A stretch of 64,000 nucleotides of DNA from Anastatus disparis. Taxonomy: Eukaryota; Arthropoda; Insecta; Hymenoptera; Eupelmidae. The translations under genes were made by a program, and so were the position numbers. The stretch is taken from positions 10,130,001 through 10,194,000 of the forward strand of contig JAFFSR010000347.1 of assembly GCA_017163975.1 (NCBI GenBank), given 5' to 3'. Each line of letters begins with the position of its first letter. Within the stretch, counting starts at the first letter, position 1. This document shows, one piece after another, positions 1 to 11,971 of the stretch. A model generated the notes under the pieces. That model ran no database searches. It had not been told where the DNA came from and saw only the letters and a program-made list of their open reading frames with translations.

Positions 1-250
1 TTGTATTTTTCAATTTATTTACAGTTATTTATGGATATTTTCAGTATCTACATTTAAAAAATGTATAAATGATAATAAACAATCATTATTCATCTACAGC
101 CTAACGCTTTTTTATTGTGATTTACAGTTTTCAATATTTTCTTATAATCATTTGTTTATTCACAGTATTATTTTACTTTTAAAAAATAATTTTCATACAA
201 AGTGATAAAATATTTTACCATGAGATAATATATAGATATATATATATATA

Positions 251-1910
251 TGGGGCGTTTCATATCAACTCACCTGGTCAAAAAATAAAAATCGCTAAAA
301 ATCTGGGAAAATGTTCTATTTGATACCCAAAATACCCAAAAAAATTTTTAGAGCTCTAGGTCAAAGAGGTCAAGAGCAAGAGGTCATGGAGTTTTGTGAT
401 TTTTTCAATTTATTTGTAAAATCATCATTTTTAATATTTTTTTATTAAAAAACTAAAGGTTTTAGAAAAAAATGTATAAAGACATTTTTTGTTGGAAATT
501 ATGTGTAAAAACTATACAAATTTTTTCCAATCCCAAAGTTGCTATCTTCTGATTGGTCCATTATATATTTTGATGTGATTTTCAATAACTTTTCTTCGCC
601 AAGGTTGATTCTACTCATTTGGCACTAAAAGTTTGTAATTTTTATAACCTTTCACTGAAATTTTCCCCTACATGGTAAAATAACTCTACAGGCAGTTATG
701 GTACTTTTTATTTAAGGTATCAAGACTGAGTTTTAAGCCTGAAAAAAAATGAAATTGAAATGTAGTCATAATTTGTTTTTGTAATGATATTAATTAATAA
801 AACTTCTTTTTACCTTAAATAAATATTAAATACAAGACTTTGACCTAAAAATAATTTTAAAACCCCATCCCTTGGTTAAAATCCCTTGCTCTTGTCGATA
901 ACTTGATTTTAAAAATTTTTTTACTTACCGTAGAGTTTCTCAGCTAATTTTCAATTAATTGACCTGAAAATTTCCAGAGATCTTTAATTTATATATCTTC
1001 ACAAAATAATAGTTCTGGAATTTTGATAAGATAAGTTAAAGTAAATGTTGAACTGAATTACTTGTATGAAATTCACAAAAATATTGATTTTTTTCAACTT
1101 TTTCTAAACCAAACTTAGAAATTATTTTTTTTTCCTAAAACTAAAACTATTATTTTGTGAAGATATATAAATTAGAGATCTCTGGAAATTTTCAGGTCAA
1201 TTAATTGAAAATTAGCTGAGAAACTCTACGGTAAGTAAAAAAATTTTAAAAATCAAGTTATCGACAAGAGCAAAGGATTTTAACCAACGGTTGGGGTTTT
1301 TTAAAATTATTTTTAGGTCAAAGTCTTGTATTTAATATATATTTAAGGTAAAAAGAAGTTTTATTAATTAATATCATTACAAAAACAAATTATGACTACA
1401 TTTCAATTTCTTTTTTTTTCAGGCTTAAAACTCAGTCTTGATACCTTAAATAAAAAGTACCATAACTGCCTGTAGAGTTATTTTACCATGTAGGGGAAAA
1501 TTTCAGTAAAAGGTTATAAAAATTACAAACTTTTAGTGCCAAATGAGTAACATCAACCTTGGCGAAGAAAAGTTATTGAAAATCACATCAAAATATATAA
1601 TGGACCAATCAGAAGATAGCAACTTTGGGATTGGAAAAAATTTGTATAGTTTCTACACATAATTTCCAACAAAAAATGTCTTCATACATTTTTTTCTAAA
1701 ACCTTTAGTTTTTTAATAAAAAAATATTAAAAATGATGATTTTACAAAAAAATTGAAAAAATCACAAAACTCCATGACCTCTTGCTCTTGACCTCTTTGA
1801 CCTAGAGCTCTAAAAATTTTTTTGGGTATTTTGGGTATCAAATAGAACATTTTCCCAGATTTTTAGCGATTTTTATTTTTTGACCAGGTGAGTTGATATG
1901 AAACGCCCCA
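251..1910. mobile_element. Long palindromic (foldback) transposable element
   Basis: The two halves are near-perfect reverse complements. The left end starts TGGGGCGTTTCATATCAACT and the right end closes with its complement at 1910. The arms are about 760 bp (251-1015 and 1141-1910) around a loop of about 125 bp. It sits in a TATATA run. The paralogous site near 34213 in copy B lacks the element, so this is a real insertion, probably with a short TA-type target duplication that cannot be sized in the AT repeat. No coding sequence is present, so it is non-autonomous. Superfamily is unassigned. The element at 32853-33874 has related ends. Confidence 0.9.
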
Positions 1911-1920
1911 TATATATATA

Positions 1921-4280
1921 TATGTTGCATATCACAAAAAAATTTGAGCATCAAAATTAATTCTCTAATGTAAAGAATAAAAAATTAAATTAATAGAATT
2001 TGGAAATTTTGATATGGAATACTTTTTATAAATAACTTTTTAAAAACTTTGAATAGTTGTAATTTTTTTTAATAACTTGTGGAATTGAATGCTAATTAAA
2101 TTTAGTTTCAACATGAAGATAATTATTCAAGTTGGAAATGTATTTAATAAAATAAGATAACTATTTATAAGTTATCACTAATAATAATTTTTTAAACTTT
2201 TTATTCATAGTTTAAAATAATATGAAATATATGATTATCATTTCAATAGTTTTTATAAAATACTATGTAAATTTTATAAGTATGAATTATTTAAGGAGAT
2301 GTAAAATGGACAGTATACTTGCACCGATAAATATTGACTATATTTCCATTGTATTTCAAAATTTTGAATAAAGAGATGCATTAGCATATAGTATGTATCA
2401 CGAAGATTATTCAGTTGAATTTTTAAATAAATCTATTTATTAGTTATTGAGGAGTTTGGGTTCCGATATTATTTACTAATATTTTTCTATTTGGAATCAG
2501 AAATATAAATATCTTGAAAACTAATGATTGGAACAATTTGAAAATTTAAATAAATAATCATCATGGTACATACTACAAGTTAATACATTCCTTTTATGGA
2601 AATTCAGCAATAGAAAGACAGTTGAATATGACAGATAATTTTTATATCTTCTTATAGTGTAATATAATCAAATTATGACAAAAAATTCAACATGATGAAA
2701 TAATTGTACTTTCAATGATGATATTTAATACAAATTTTAGAATGATATTACAGAATATTATTTTTTTTCCGCATTTTTAATAAGTGTTTCGCAAATAATA
2801 AGTAAATTTTCTTTTGGAATGTTTACTTTTTTAGGGGAAATTTTACTTCTATCTAGACAGTTCATAAATATTAATTCATAATTAGAGACATAATCAGAAA
2901 AATTTATTCATATTTCATATATTTTCCTATCTTTATAATTGACTATTGAAAAAAATTAAATATCAAATGAATAATTTTTTCAAATTGTATTTCATAAAAT
3001 TTATGATCAAACGATTTTAAAAAAAATATTTTTATATCATGTAATGATAATTTTTCAAATGAGGTAATTTGATGTATTTTTAAAATTAATATGTTTCTCT
3101 TATTAAAATTATTATTGCTTAATGAAATGAATTTTAATATATTTAATTGTTAACAATTTTTATATTAATGTCAATTCATTCAAATACTAACACGTGTACA
3201 AATGAAAATGTAATTAAGGTCAAATGTATGTTATTGATAAAAAATTGTTAACAAGTAACTTTTTAAATAATATATTTAAATGAAAACTAATTTAAATACT
3301 TTATTCTCTGAATGATAACTGAATTAAATTTTAATTCAATAAATTCAGTTATACAATTATTAATATATGATATTTATACCTGTTTATCAAATAAAATTAT
3401 AATTTTTTTAATATTTATATTAAAAAAATAATTATTACAATAGATTCTAGTTAAATAAAAATGTTTATTTCAATAATCATAGCGTTGAAATTTATTTTGA
3501 TGAAAATGTTATTCGATTGACACTTACAGTATTATTTTAACTGTATTTGAAAAGTTACTTGTCATCAATAAAAAAATATTCAATTTTTAAAATTAATAAT
3601 CTATTAATATCAAGAATTTTCTTAAAATTATGATATTTATGATATGCAAACCTTACTTATGATACATACACTTTGTAATATGTGTATCTCATCGAAATTT
3701 TATATTAGATGTCAAAAAGATTGTTAAGTAATTGCAAATAGTTATTTTATTATTCTGAAATATTCAAATTTAAAATTAACCAAAAATGTGTATTTTAATC
3801 TTATGGTTTTTTTTAATTTTAATTTTGTATTTCATATATATAAAATAAATTTGTGAAGATATTATTATTAGAAATAAACACAAAATTTTCTAACATGTTT
3901 CACGTAAAAATTGATTTCATAAATCAAATTGATAGTCATATATTAAGGTCTGGAAATTATAGTTGTTACTCAGTTCCCAGTACTCAGTTTATTCATATCA
4001 AATATCGTACCATCTTTGTTTTTCTTATGAAAGTAGAGTGAGAACTAGTCACTTGATGGAATAAATTATACACTTTTTTACTTTAAGCACATGTGTACAT
4101 ATATTTTTATATTATGTTTCATCATATTATTTTCAATTTTATTTAGTACTCAAAATTAACTTAAATTAATTAAGTCTTATTTACTTAAAATCAGTCTCTT
4201 ATACATAATAATATAATAAAAGAAAATTCAACCCAGCGACGTTAGGAGTGAAAAACTGCAATATAATTAATACCTTTTAA
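1921..4280. other. AT-rich non-coding part of repeat copy A
   Basis: I see no gene here. Short open frames are of chance length for this composition. The stretch 2553-3480 is absent from copy B; the junction lies at a shared AATAATCAT-like sequence on both sides (about 2552 and 3474), which fits a microhomology deletion in copy B. The GCGACGTTAGGAG motif occurs at about 4236. Confidence 0.6.
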
Positions 4281-4756
4281 CCCCTCGAAGCATAGTGATA
4301 AGTATACTTACCACCTAAATTCTTTCATTATTTAATTATTCATTCTCTTTACAACGGATTGAAAACGGGTTTTTCGCTTTTCGTTCACCTCTAAGATGTT
4401 AAGGAATATGTAGAAAAATTGTATATGCCTTGGAAAACAATGATTTTTTGTTTATAAACAATCATATGTAAAAAAAACGTTTTTTTTGGAAAAATTCATT
4501 TTTGAACAAGTTTTTGGTCTTATGCTTCTGGAAATTCGTACACGAGGGTTTTTAGGGTTGCTGAATACGAATCCAGTGTCAGATTTTGAAATTTCATAAT
4601 TACAGAAAAAAATAATTGCCCACCATCTTAAATCCGCCATATTGGATACAGAATTTAATAAATCTGATACTAGATTCGTAATTAGCAACCCCGAAAACCC
4701 ATGTATACCGATTTTCAACGAATAACTCCTAATAGAAAAATGTGTCCTTCGAAGAG
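4281..4756. mobile_element. TTAA-target MITE (piggyBac-like)
   Basis: TTAA occurs immediately outside both ends (4277-4280 and 4757-4760), whereas copy B at about 36053 has a single TTAA and no insert. The ends form a short inverted repeat of about 10-14 bp (CCCCTCGAAG at left; complement of CTTCGAAGAG at right). TTAA duplication is the signature of piggyBac and a few related superfamilies. There is no transposase, so this is a non-autonomous 476-bp copy. Confidence 0.8.
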
Positions 4757-4988
4757 TTAATGTAAAACTTATTTAATTGTGTGACAATTTTCAACAGTTG
4801 ATAAATATAATGTGAATCATATAATATACATATATATATATATATATCAATTTTAAATTACTAATAATTAATTTAACACTTGTAAGTACATATTTGAAAA
4901 CGAAATATGGAAGATAAATATATATCGTTTTATTCCTTAAATATCACGAATTACAATATTAATTATTAGTAATTTAAAAGTGTTATAT

Positions 4989-6672
4989 GGGTAAATCTTT
5001 CATAATGTTAAAATTTCACCTGCAACAAAATAAAAAAAAAAAAATACAGGCACACGTGTAAAACTAATTTTCTCTGAATGTTGACGTATTATAATGAAAG
5101 AAAAAAATCGTGTTACTCACTTTTAAGGGTAGTCTTTTTAACAAACATCAAAAGACAGATTTTCGAGTAAATTTTTCATAGTGTTAAAATTTACTTTCAA
5201 TAAATTAAAAAAAATTGAAGACACATGTATCAAATTTATTTTCTTTAAATGTTGATATATTAAAATGATAATAAAAGAAAAAATCGCATTACTCACTTTT
5301 GAAGATAGCTTTTTTTAATATAAGACATTTAAATATATTCATTATTATCACACCCAGGTATAATATTTTACCTATCTCAGATCAGTTTTTTAAGTATTTT
5401 GGGCTATAATAGATCATTTTCCATTGAGCTTTTTCATTTTTACATGTTTAATATGTTACAGAAAATATTTAAATACGCAATTTACATTAATAAATACAAA
5501 ATTTTTTGTAATAAATAAAATATGCCAGAAATGGCAATTTTTTTTGGAAAATTCATTTTTGGCGATTCGGGTATTAAAATTGAGTGATATTAGTTACCCA
5601 ATGGCTTTTGGGATTCCTGATTACAAATCATAAGTGAGTGGAATATCAATTTATTTTTGCTAAAATTGTCAATCTTAGGGTATGAAATTTGACATAGATT
5701 TGTGTAGTTTATGTTTTCGAATAAAAATACTTATATTCCTTTTAACCAAATATTTTAGTTTATTTAATAAACATTAAATCTAAAAATTTTAAATTTAAAA
5801 TCTAGAAATTTCAGTGATGATTCAACTCAACGTTCTAGGTGTAAGCTATTAAATACATACTAAAACTGAGCTTTTTAAAGTTTAAACTCTTTAGAATTAA
5901 AACATTGATAGAAACTAGGTAATCGATGTAAATTTGGAAAATTTAATAGCCGGGAAAAATTCAATGATTTCCAGAATACTCGAAATAATACTTCAAAAGC
6001 AACTTAAAGATTACATTGAGTATTATAAAATAGTAAATTACAAAGTTCACAACAGAGAAAAGATGAATCAAAGCTTAGGTTTTCATATTAGTGGATAAAA
6101 ACCTATTTTCAAAAGTGAGTCACGTTTTTTAAGTATAATTTCAAACGAACAAAGAACTTTATCTACACTAGGCACACGTTCCTAATAAAAAAATTTCTCT
6201 TTGTGATTCTAAATATTACCTTTTGATGTAGTTTAAAATGTCACCGCTGAATAGTCTTTTTTACAGCATCGTATTTTCCAGAAAAAAGTAAAATATATAA
6301 ATTTTTGGTAACATTTTAATAACCTTTCAGAAAGTACTTTTGTTAACAGGCACACACCCATGCTCTTGATTTTCCAAAAGTATGTGTATAGATAAAGCTT
6401 TGGTGTGAATTTCAAATAAAAAAAGCAGTAGTCATTTTTTTTATAGCGGTAATTTATCATTTTACATGGCCTGGTAACATTTAAATTTCAAAAAAAAAAC
6501 CCCTTTTCCCCATCCGCCATAAAATGACACGTCTAATTATCATTAAAAATATAACAAAATTAGTTTCTAATAACTCAATAAATCAGTGAACATTTGCTAA
6601 CAAGATGTGCTATCTCATATTTAGGAGAAATGACGCAGTAACATGATTTTTAAAAGTATGAAAGAATTACCC
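4989..6672. mobile_element. 1.7-kb inverted-repeat element without transposase
   Basis: The left end reads GGGTAAATCTTTCATA and the right end is its near-complement (about 6657-6672), with imperfect inverted similarity continuing inward, for example the TACTCACTTTTAAGGGTAG stretch near 5112 against the AAAAGTGAGTCACG stretch near 6111. Copy B (about 36270) is an empty site reading straight through TTATATATAATG, so the target duplication is probably TA or ATAT. No ORF longer than about 75 codons is present. Superfamily is unassigned. Confidence 0.75.
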
Positions 6673-7895
6673 ATATATTATATGAATAATTCTATATTTA
6701 ATAATTTTTAATTTTAGTAATAGGAAAAGCCACACGAAAAGAGATTAACAATCACATTTGCTGCGAAACATTGCCCTCGAATCGAGTAGGTGAAATGTCT
6801 TACTTTATGAAATAATAGTTCCAACATTAGTCCCTAAAATTGAAGCTATAGTACTAACTGAAATTATATCGACACTTTTTTATTAAATACCTTAGTACAT
6901 AAATTAGATATACTATGTTTAGAACCTATTTCAACAATACTTTCCTTTTTCCGTGCAGTTGTTAGTTCTAGTAAACGTCAAATACTATGTTTTTGATTAT
7001 TTCATGATTCGTAATTGAAACCCGTGATTGAAAAGAATAAATTTCTATCATATTTTTTCATTGATTCAAATGCAATTTAGTAGAACAAATTCTTAATTCA
7101 TCATGATATAATTTGTATTTAAACAATTTTTATGCATATTGTTACTTTTATTAATTTTTTTTATAAAAATATGAAAATTTAATTTAGTACAAAACTACAA
7201 TATCAAAATTCATAAGTTGCGACAATTTTTTTTTCATTTTAAAATTGACTAATTTATATATACTAATATAATATATGAAAATTCGACCGAGCAACGTTAG
7301 GAATAAGGTATTTTTGGCTAGTATTTTATTAATATGATTACAATTACGATTGATTGATAATATCCAGCTTTCTCTCTTCATTTACTTTACGACTATAAAT
7401 ATAGTGATATTCATATCTTTTACATTAACATTTGTCTTAACATTTATCTTATTTACATTTATATAATTGATTTGCATTTGATTCGCATAAAGTTGAATTT
7501 TTAGCAAAATGTTGACTTGATTGTTGTTCTGTGATATACAAATATGCTATTGTACTAAAAATTACTATTTCAATGAATTTATTGTTGGTTACCAGAGGCA
7601 ACGAATTCATTGATGTACGAGATGAATTATCATTTTTAACACAGTCTAATCATCTTTCCTTTCATAGAAATGAGAAACAAAAATCCATTTTTTTATAAAC
7701 GCAATAGCTTTTACGTAGAAAAGAATTGTCACGATATTGATTGACAATAATTGAACCGAGCATAGTCTATACTCAAGAAACTACATAATTATTTACGGCA
7801 TAATTCAAAAACTTTTATAATATGTTGTTGAAATTAGCTTAACTGCAGTTTCAAACAATAAATAAAAAAAATTACTATTACCAATATTATATGAG
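6673..7895. other. Shared repeat tail and AT-rich spacer
   Basis: 6700-7345 is the right part of repeat copy A and matches 36290-36960. The motif ACCGAGCAACGTTAGGAATA lies near 7286. 7346-7895 is AT-rich with no recognisable gene or repeat family. Confidence 0.5.
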
Positions 7896-8521
7896 AGTAA
7901 AAAATTAAGACTTTTTTTTACGTGAATATCTTTTGCATTATTGTCACATACATACACATACACACGTGCACCTTTAACATACACATACACTCATACACAT
8001 ACATACATACACATACACACGAGCACCTTTAACATACACATACACTCATACACATACATACATACACATGCATATATACACATACACACATACACACATA
8101 TACACGTATCCATACACATACACTTACTCATATACACATACATACATACACAATATAAGTCACTAAATTTCCATCTCTCCGTCTCTGTCTCTCCGTCTTC
8201 GCTTCTTGTTCTCCATCTCTTCTACTCCGTCGCTTCGTCTCCGTCTCTCTATCACCTTCTCTCCGTATATGTCTCTCCGTCCCCGTCTCCTCATCTCCGT
8301 CTCTCCGTTATTACTTTATTATATTACTTATATATATTCTTATATTATATTACTACCATTATATTAATGTGAAGAATTAAGCCTTTTTTTCTCCCGGGAA
8401 TATCGTTTGCATAATTTTCACATATATATACATTCACACACTTGCACCTAAACATAGGCACACATACACATACGCACATTTACATGCATACATACTTACA
8501 TACACTTACACACATACATAT

Positions 8522-8564
<43 letters not shown>

Positions 8565-9491
8565 CATTTCCATGTACATTTCCGCATATACATGTAACAT
8601 AAATACATATACATATACATATACATATACGCATATACATATAACATAAACACATACACACATTCATATACACATATGCACATACAGAACATTTGCCTTT
8701 CCATCTCCATCTCTTTCTCTACAACTCTCCGTCTCTCCATCTCCGTCACTCTATCTCCCTGTCTCTGTTTCTACGTCGCACTGTCTCCGTTTCTCCATTT
8801 CCGTCTCTTCGTCTCCGTCTCTCTATCTCCGTCCCTATGTCTGTGTCTCTCCATCTCTGCCTCTCTGTCTCTGCCTCTCCGTCTCTGTCTCTCCATCTCC
8901 GTCTTTCCATCTATGTCTCTTCGTCTCCATCATTCCTTCATATCTCACCCACTCTGTCTCTCCATCTCTTCTACTCCGTCGCTTCGTCTGCGTCTCTCCC
9001 ACGCTGTCTCTTCATGTCTGTCTCTGTCTCTCTCTCTCTCTCTCTCTCTTCATCTCCGTCTTTCCTACTTCGTCCTTCTGTTTCCGTTCCTTTCTTCCCG
9101 TCTCTTCGTTTCCATCACTCCGTCTACGTTGCTTCGTCTCCGTCTTTTTATCTCTATCTCACCGTCTCGGTCTTTATGTGTTCATCTCTCCATCTCCACC
9201 TCTTCGTCTTCGTCTCTTCATATCCGTCTGTCCTTCTCCGTCTCTCCATCTCCACCGCTCCGTCTCCATCTCTCTGACTTCATTATTAATTGATTATATG
9301 ACCTATATATGATCTTATATTATATTAATACCGTTATAATAATGTAAAGGATTAAGCCTTTTTTCTTCCAAGAATATCGTTTGCATAATTGTCGCATATA
9401 TATATATAAACTCACACACTCACACCTACACTTATGCGCACATACACATACACATATGCATATTCACATGCATACATACACGCATACACTT

Positions 9492-9523
<32 letters not shown>

Positions 9524-9955
9524 TCCCATGTACATTTTCACATATACATGTCACATAAACACATACACATACACATATACACATATGCACATATGCACAT
9601 ACACATACAGAACACTTGCCTCTCCATCTCCATCTTTTCGTCTCCGTCTCTCCATCTGCGTCACTATGTCTATGTCTCTCCATCTCTGCCTCTCTGACTT
9701 TGCCTTTCCGTCTCTGTCTCTCCGTCTCCGTCCCCCTATCTATGTCTCTCCGTCTATGTCTCTCTGTCCCTGTTCCTTCGACTTCTTTTTTTCGTCTTTG
9801 TTTCTTTGTCTCTGTCTCTCCATTTTTGTCTTTTCGTCTATGTCTCTCTGTTTCCGTCTATCTGTCTTCTTCTCTCTGTCCCTCCATCTCCGTCTCTGTG
9901 TCTTCGTCTCTGCTTCTCCGGGCCTACATCTCCGTCTTTCTGTCTGAAATACATC
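7896..9955 (+). repeat. Composite satellite: three units with a common head
   Basis: Three consecutive units begin with the same approximately 50-bp head, recognisable by GAATATCGTTTGCATAAT or its variant (about 7925, 8399 and 9373). Each head is followed by a CA/TA-rich microsatellite and then by an array of TCTCCGTC-type hexamer/decamer repeats. The second and third heads are preceded by an AT-rich linker (about 8310-8370 and 9283-9340). Units are roughly 470, 970 and 610 bp. Long open frames inside (Ser/Leu/Arg/Val-rich) exist only because the hexamer array lacks stop codons. An inverted relative lies at 46.17-51.94 kb. Confidence 0.85.
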
Positions 9956-9956
9956 A

Positions 9957-10245
9957 TTAAAAAGAATGAATTTCTATCATATTTTTTTATAAATTTAAAT
10001 GAATTTGAGTAAAACAAATTTTTAATTTATCATGATGATATGATTTGTATTTAAACAATTTTTATGCATATTGGAACTTTGATTAATCCTTTTGTTTCAA
10101 ATATATAAAAACTAAATTTTAAATTGATCTGCAATATGAAAATTTATAAATCAAGGCAATTTTTTTAACTTTAAATTTGGCTAATTTATACATATTAATA
10201 TAATATATGAAAATTTAACCACGCGACGTTAGGAGCGGGGTAAAT
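9957..10245 (+). repeat. Third partial copy of the dispersed-repeat tail
   Basis: This stretch resembles 7030-7310 and 36660-36945: GAATGAATTTCTATCATATT, then TATTTAAACAATTTTTATGC, ending in the GCGACGTTAGGAGCGG motif near 10216. It is more diverged than copies A and B. It directly follows the satellite and precedes the ULP1-like gene. Confidence 0.75.
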
Positions 10246-10686
10246 TAAGCTCGTATGGATTAAAATTGAAAAGAAATTCCAGCGAAGAAAAGATTTCGGT
10301 CATATGTTTTATCATTATTTGATTCTATAAATATTAAATTTTATGAAAAATGGGTTTTAGAAGAAATGTTTATATAAGAACAAAAAAATGAATAAACTAA
10401 CAGAAAAACTTAAGTTTAAAACTTCAAATGAACAATGTTCAATGATGAACATTGAACTTTGTATTTATGATGTTTATGTTTTTTATATGTTTATGTATTT
10501 AATAAGTGGTAATTTATTAAAATTTTAAGAATAATTGTGAACCAGAATTTTTGATTATCTATATAAATAACATTCAAAATTTTTATTTCAGGATTTTTCA
10601 TAGTTCTTCAGAAGTAATTAAAATTCTTATATTAAATAATTTCAATTCAGAAGTACACATAAATTTATCATTATCATAGAATAAAT
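10246..10686. other. AT-rich spacer upstream of ULP1-like gene
   Basis: I see no gene. A small inverted repeat, ATGAACAATGTTCA/TGATGAACATTGAAC, occurs around 10427-10455. There is no convincing promoter for the gene that follows. Confidence 0.4.
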
Positions 10687-11307
10687 TTAACCAAAGAAGA
10701 AAAATTAATTATAATAGGTGAAGATGGATATGCTGGGCAATCAAGTATGTTAAATGATAAACACATTAGAAAATTTAATCAAATTTTCAATAATCATAAA
10801 AATTTTTCAATGCAGCCAACAATATTTTTACAAAGGCCCGAAAATATTAATTCAGTTCCAATGAATCAAGATCACATTCAAATACTTTTCTCCGAAAATT
10901 GGCATTTTGGTCACTGGATTTGTATCTACTATTTACAAAATGTAATTCATGTTTATGATAGTCTAAATAGTGATGGATTAAGTGATAAACAAATTTACAT
11001 TAATAAACTATTTTCAATTCGTGAAAACTTAAAAATATGTTTTAAAAAAGTTCAATTTCAGATTAATCCTTTTGATTGTGGGATTTTTTCAATAGCGTTT
11101 GCAACAACAATCGTTAATAATTTGTGTCCTTGTGAAATAGAATTTGACTTCGAAAAAATATGTGACAATTTGCTAGCTATGTATGAAATAAATTCAATCG
11201 TCATGTTTGCATTAGTAAAGAACAATTATACTAACATCAATTATAAAGCGATATCCAGAAATCAGCAAATTGTACAACACAAAGAATTGTCAACGATGAA
11301 ATTATAA
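10687..11307 (+). CDS. ULP1/C48-like cysteine peptidase, transposon-associated
   Basis: Members of this fold (adenain/ULP1) cut peptide or SUMO-type bonds and are carried by several DNA transposon groups. The expected catalytic order is visible: His in HFGHWICIYY (about 10911), Asp in IHVYDSL (about 10945), the oxyanion Gln in VQFQ (about 11050) and Cys in DCGIF (about 11075). Similarity to the paralogue at 31852-32598 starts upstream of the first Met (10747), from about 10687, where the frame is open, so the true start is uncertain. After the stop at 11307 similarity to the paralogue's Leu/Lys/Gln-rich tail continues in another frame, so the C-terminus is probably frameshifted. The companion elsewhere is a Helitron Rep gene, so this may be a Helitron accessory protein. 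The molecular target is unknown. Confidence 0.7.
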   Translation, partial: LTKEEKLIIIGEDGYAGQSSMLNDKHIRKFNQIFNNHKNFSMQPTIFLQRPENINSVPMNQDHIQILFSENWHFGHWICIYYLQNVIHVYDSLNSDGLSDKQIYINKLFSIRENLKICFKKVQFQINPFDCGIFSIAFATTIVNNLCPCEIEFDFEKICDNLLAMYEINSIVMFALVKNNYTNINYKAISRNQQIVQHKELSTMKL

Positions 11308-11796
11308 TATAAATTTTGAATATCTTGAAAAAAAAAAAATTACAAGAAATGGTGCTACAACAATTACATCTATTAGATAACATAAAATGTTTAAGGGCAA
11401 CAAATTATAAATCAAAAACTTATCTACAGAAAATTTAGCATAACAGTGATAAAAAAAATATGAACAGTCCAAAGAAAAAATTTCAAGAAGTAATTGTAAA
11501 AAAATTAAATACAATAACATTGAAGAATCTGAAAATGATATTGAACAAGAACCAATCCTGACATTTAAAAATAAATTTATTGATAAAAAAAAATTTTTTA
11601 ACAGAAAACAAAACTGACTTAAAAAAATGCACTAAATAGTTACAAATAATTTATGATCTTCAATAATTATACGCATACTACGGATCCAACTTAACACATG
11701 TGTAACAAATATATTATAGATTATCTAATTATTTGTAAACAGCACAAACAAATTATATTTTTTTGTGAATTAAAAAAGTGAGAGAAAGAGAGAGAA

Positions 11797-11835
<39 letters not shown>

Positions 11836-11971
11836 TTTTTAGATAGATATTTAAATTTATTAACTGTACATTATGTTGTACAACAAAAATAATACAAATT
11901 CGTAAGTATATATATATAATTAGATACTAAGTTAAAATATAATTAAAACAAAGATACAGTAATCAAAGTAA
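11308..11971. other. Decayed ULP1 tail and AT-rich spacer
   Basis: 11310-11640 reads in broken frames as a Lys/Gln/Asn-rich tail like that of the paralogue. The rest has no recognisable gene apart from a GA microsatellite at 11779-11832. Confidence 0.5.
11779..11832 (+). repeat. GA microsatellite
   Basis: A run of GAGAGAAAGAGAGA followed by uninterrupted GA dinucleotides, about 54 bp. Confidence 0.9.

Larger units (their letters stand above)
1..7345 (+). repeat. Dispersed repeat, copy A (cut by window edge)
   Basis: The sequence from base 1 reappears in the same orientation at about 33985-36960 with scattered substitutions. Landmarks shared in order are the opening TTTATTTACAG stretch, the GTTGCATATCAC segment (1923 and 34221), the CTTGCACCGATAAATATTG segment (about 2317 and 34860), the GCGACGTTAGGAG motif (4236 and 36014) and the CTTAGTACATAAATTAGATA segment (about 6890 and 36530). 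Copy A is longer because it holds insertions at 251-1910, 4281-4756 and 4989-6672, plus 2553-3480, which copy B lacks. No conserved protein is visible in the shared part, so what the repeat unit itself is remains unknown. The true left end lies outside the window. Confidence 0.85.

Noticed and set aside
4239..4250. TTAGG within GCGACGTTAGGAG as insect telomeric repeat
   Set aside because: A single TTAGG inside a longer conserved word, never in tandem.
8480..9960. Open frames of 80-205 codons in the left satellite
   Set aside because: Same reason: CA microsatellite (His/Thr/Tyr) and TCTCCGTC array (Ser/Leu/Arg) without stops.
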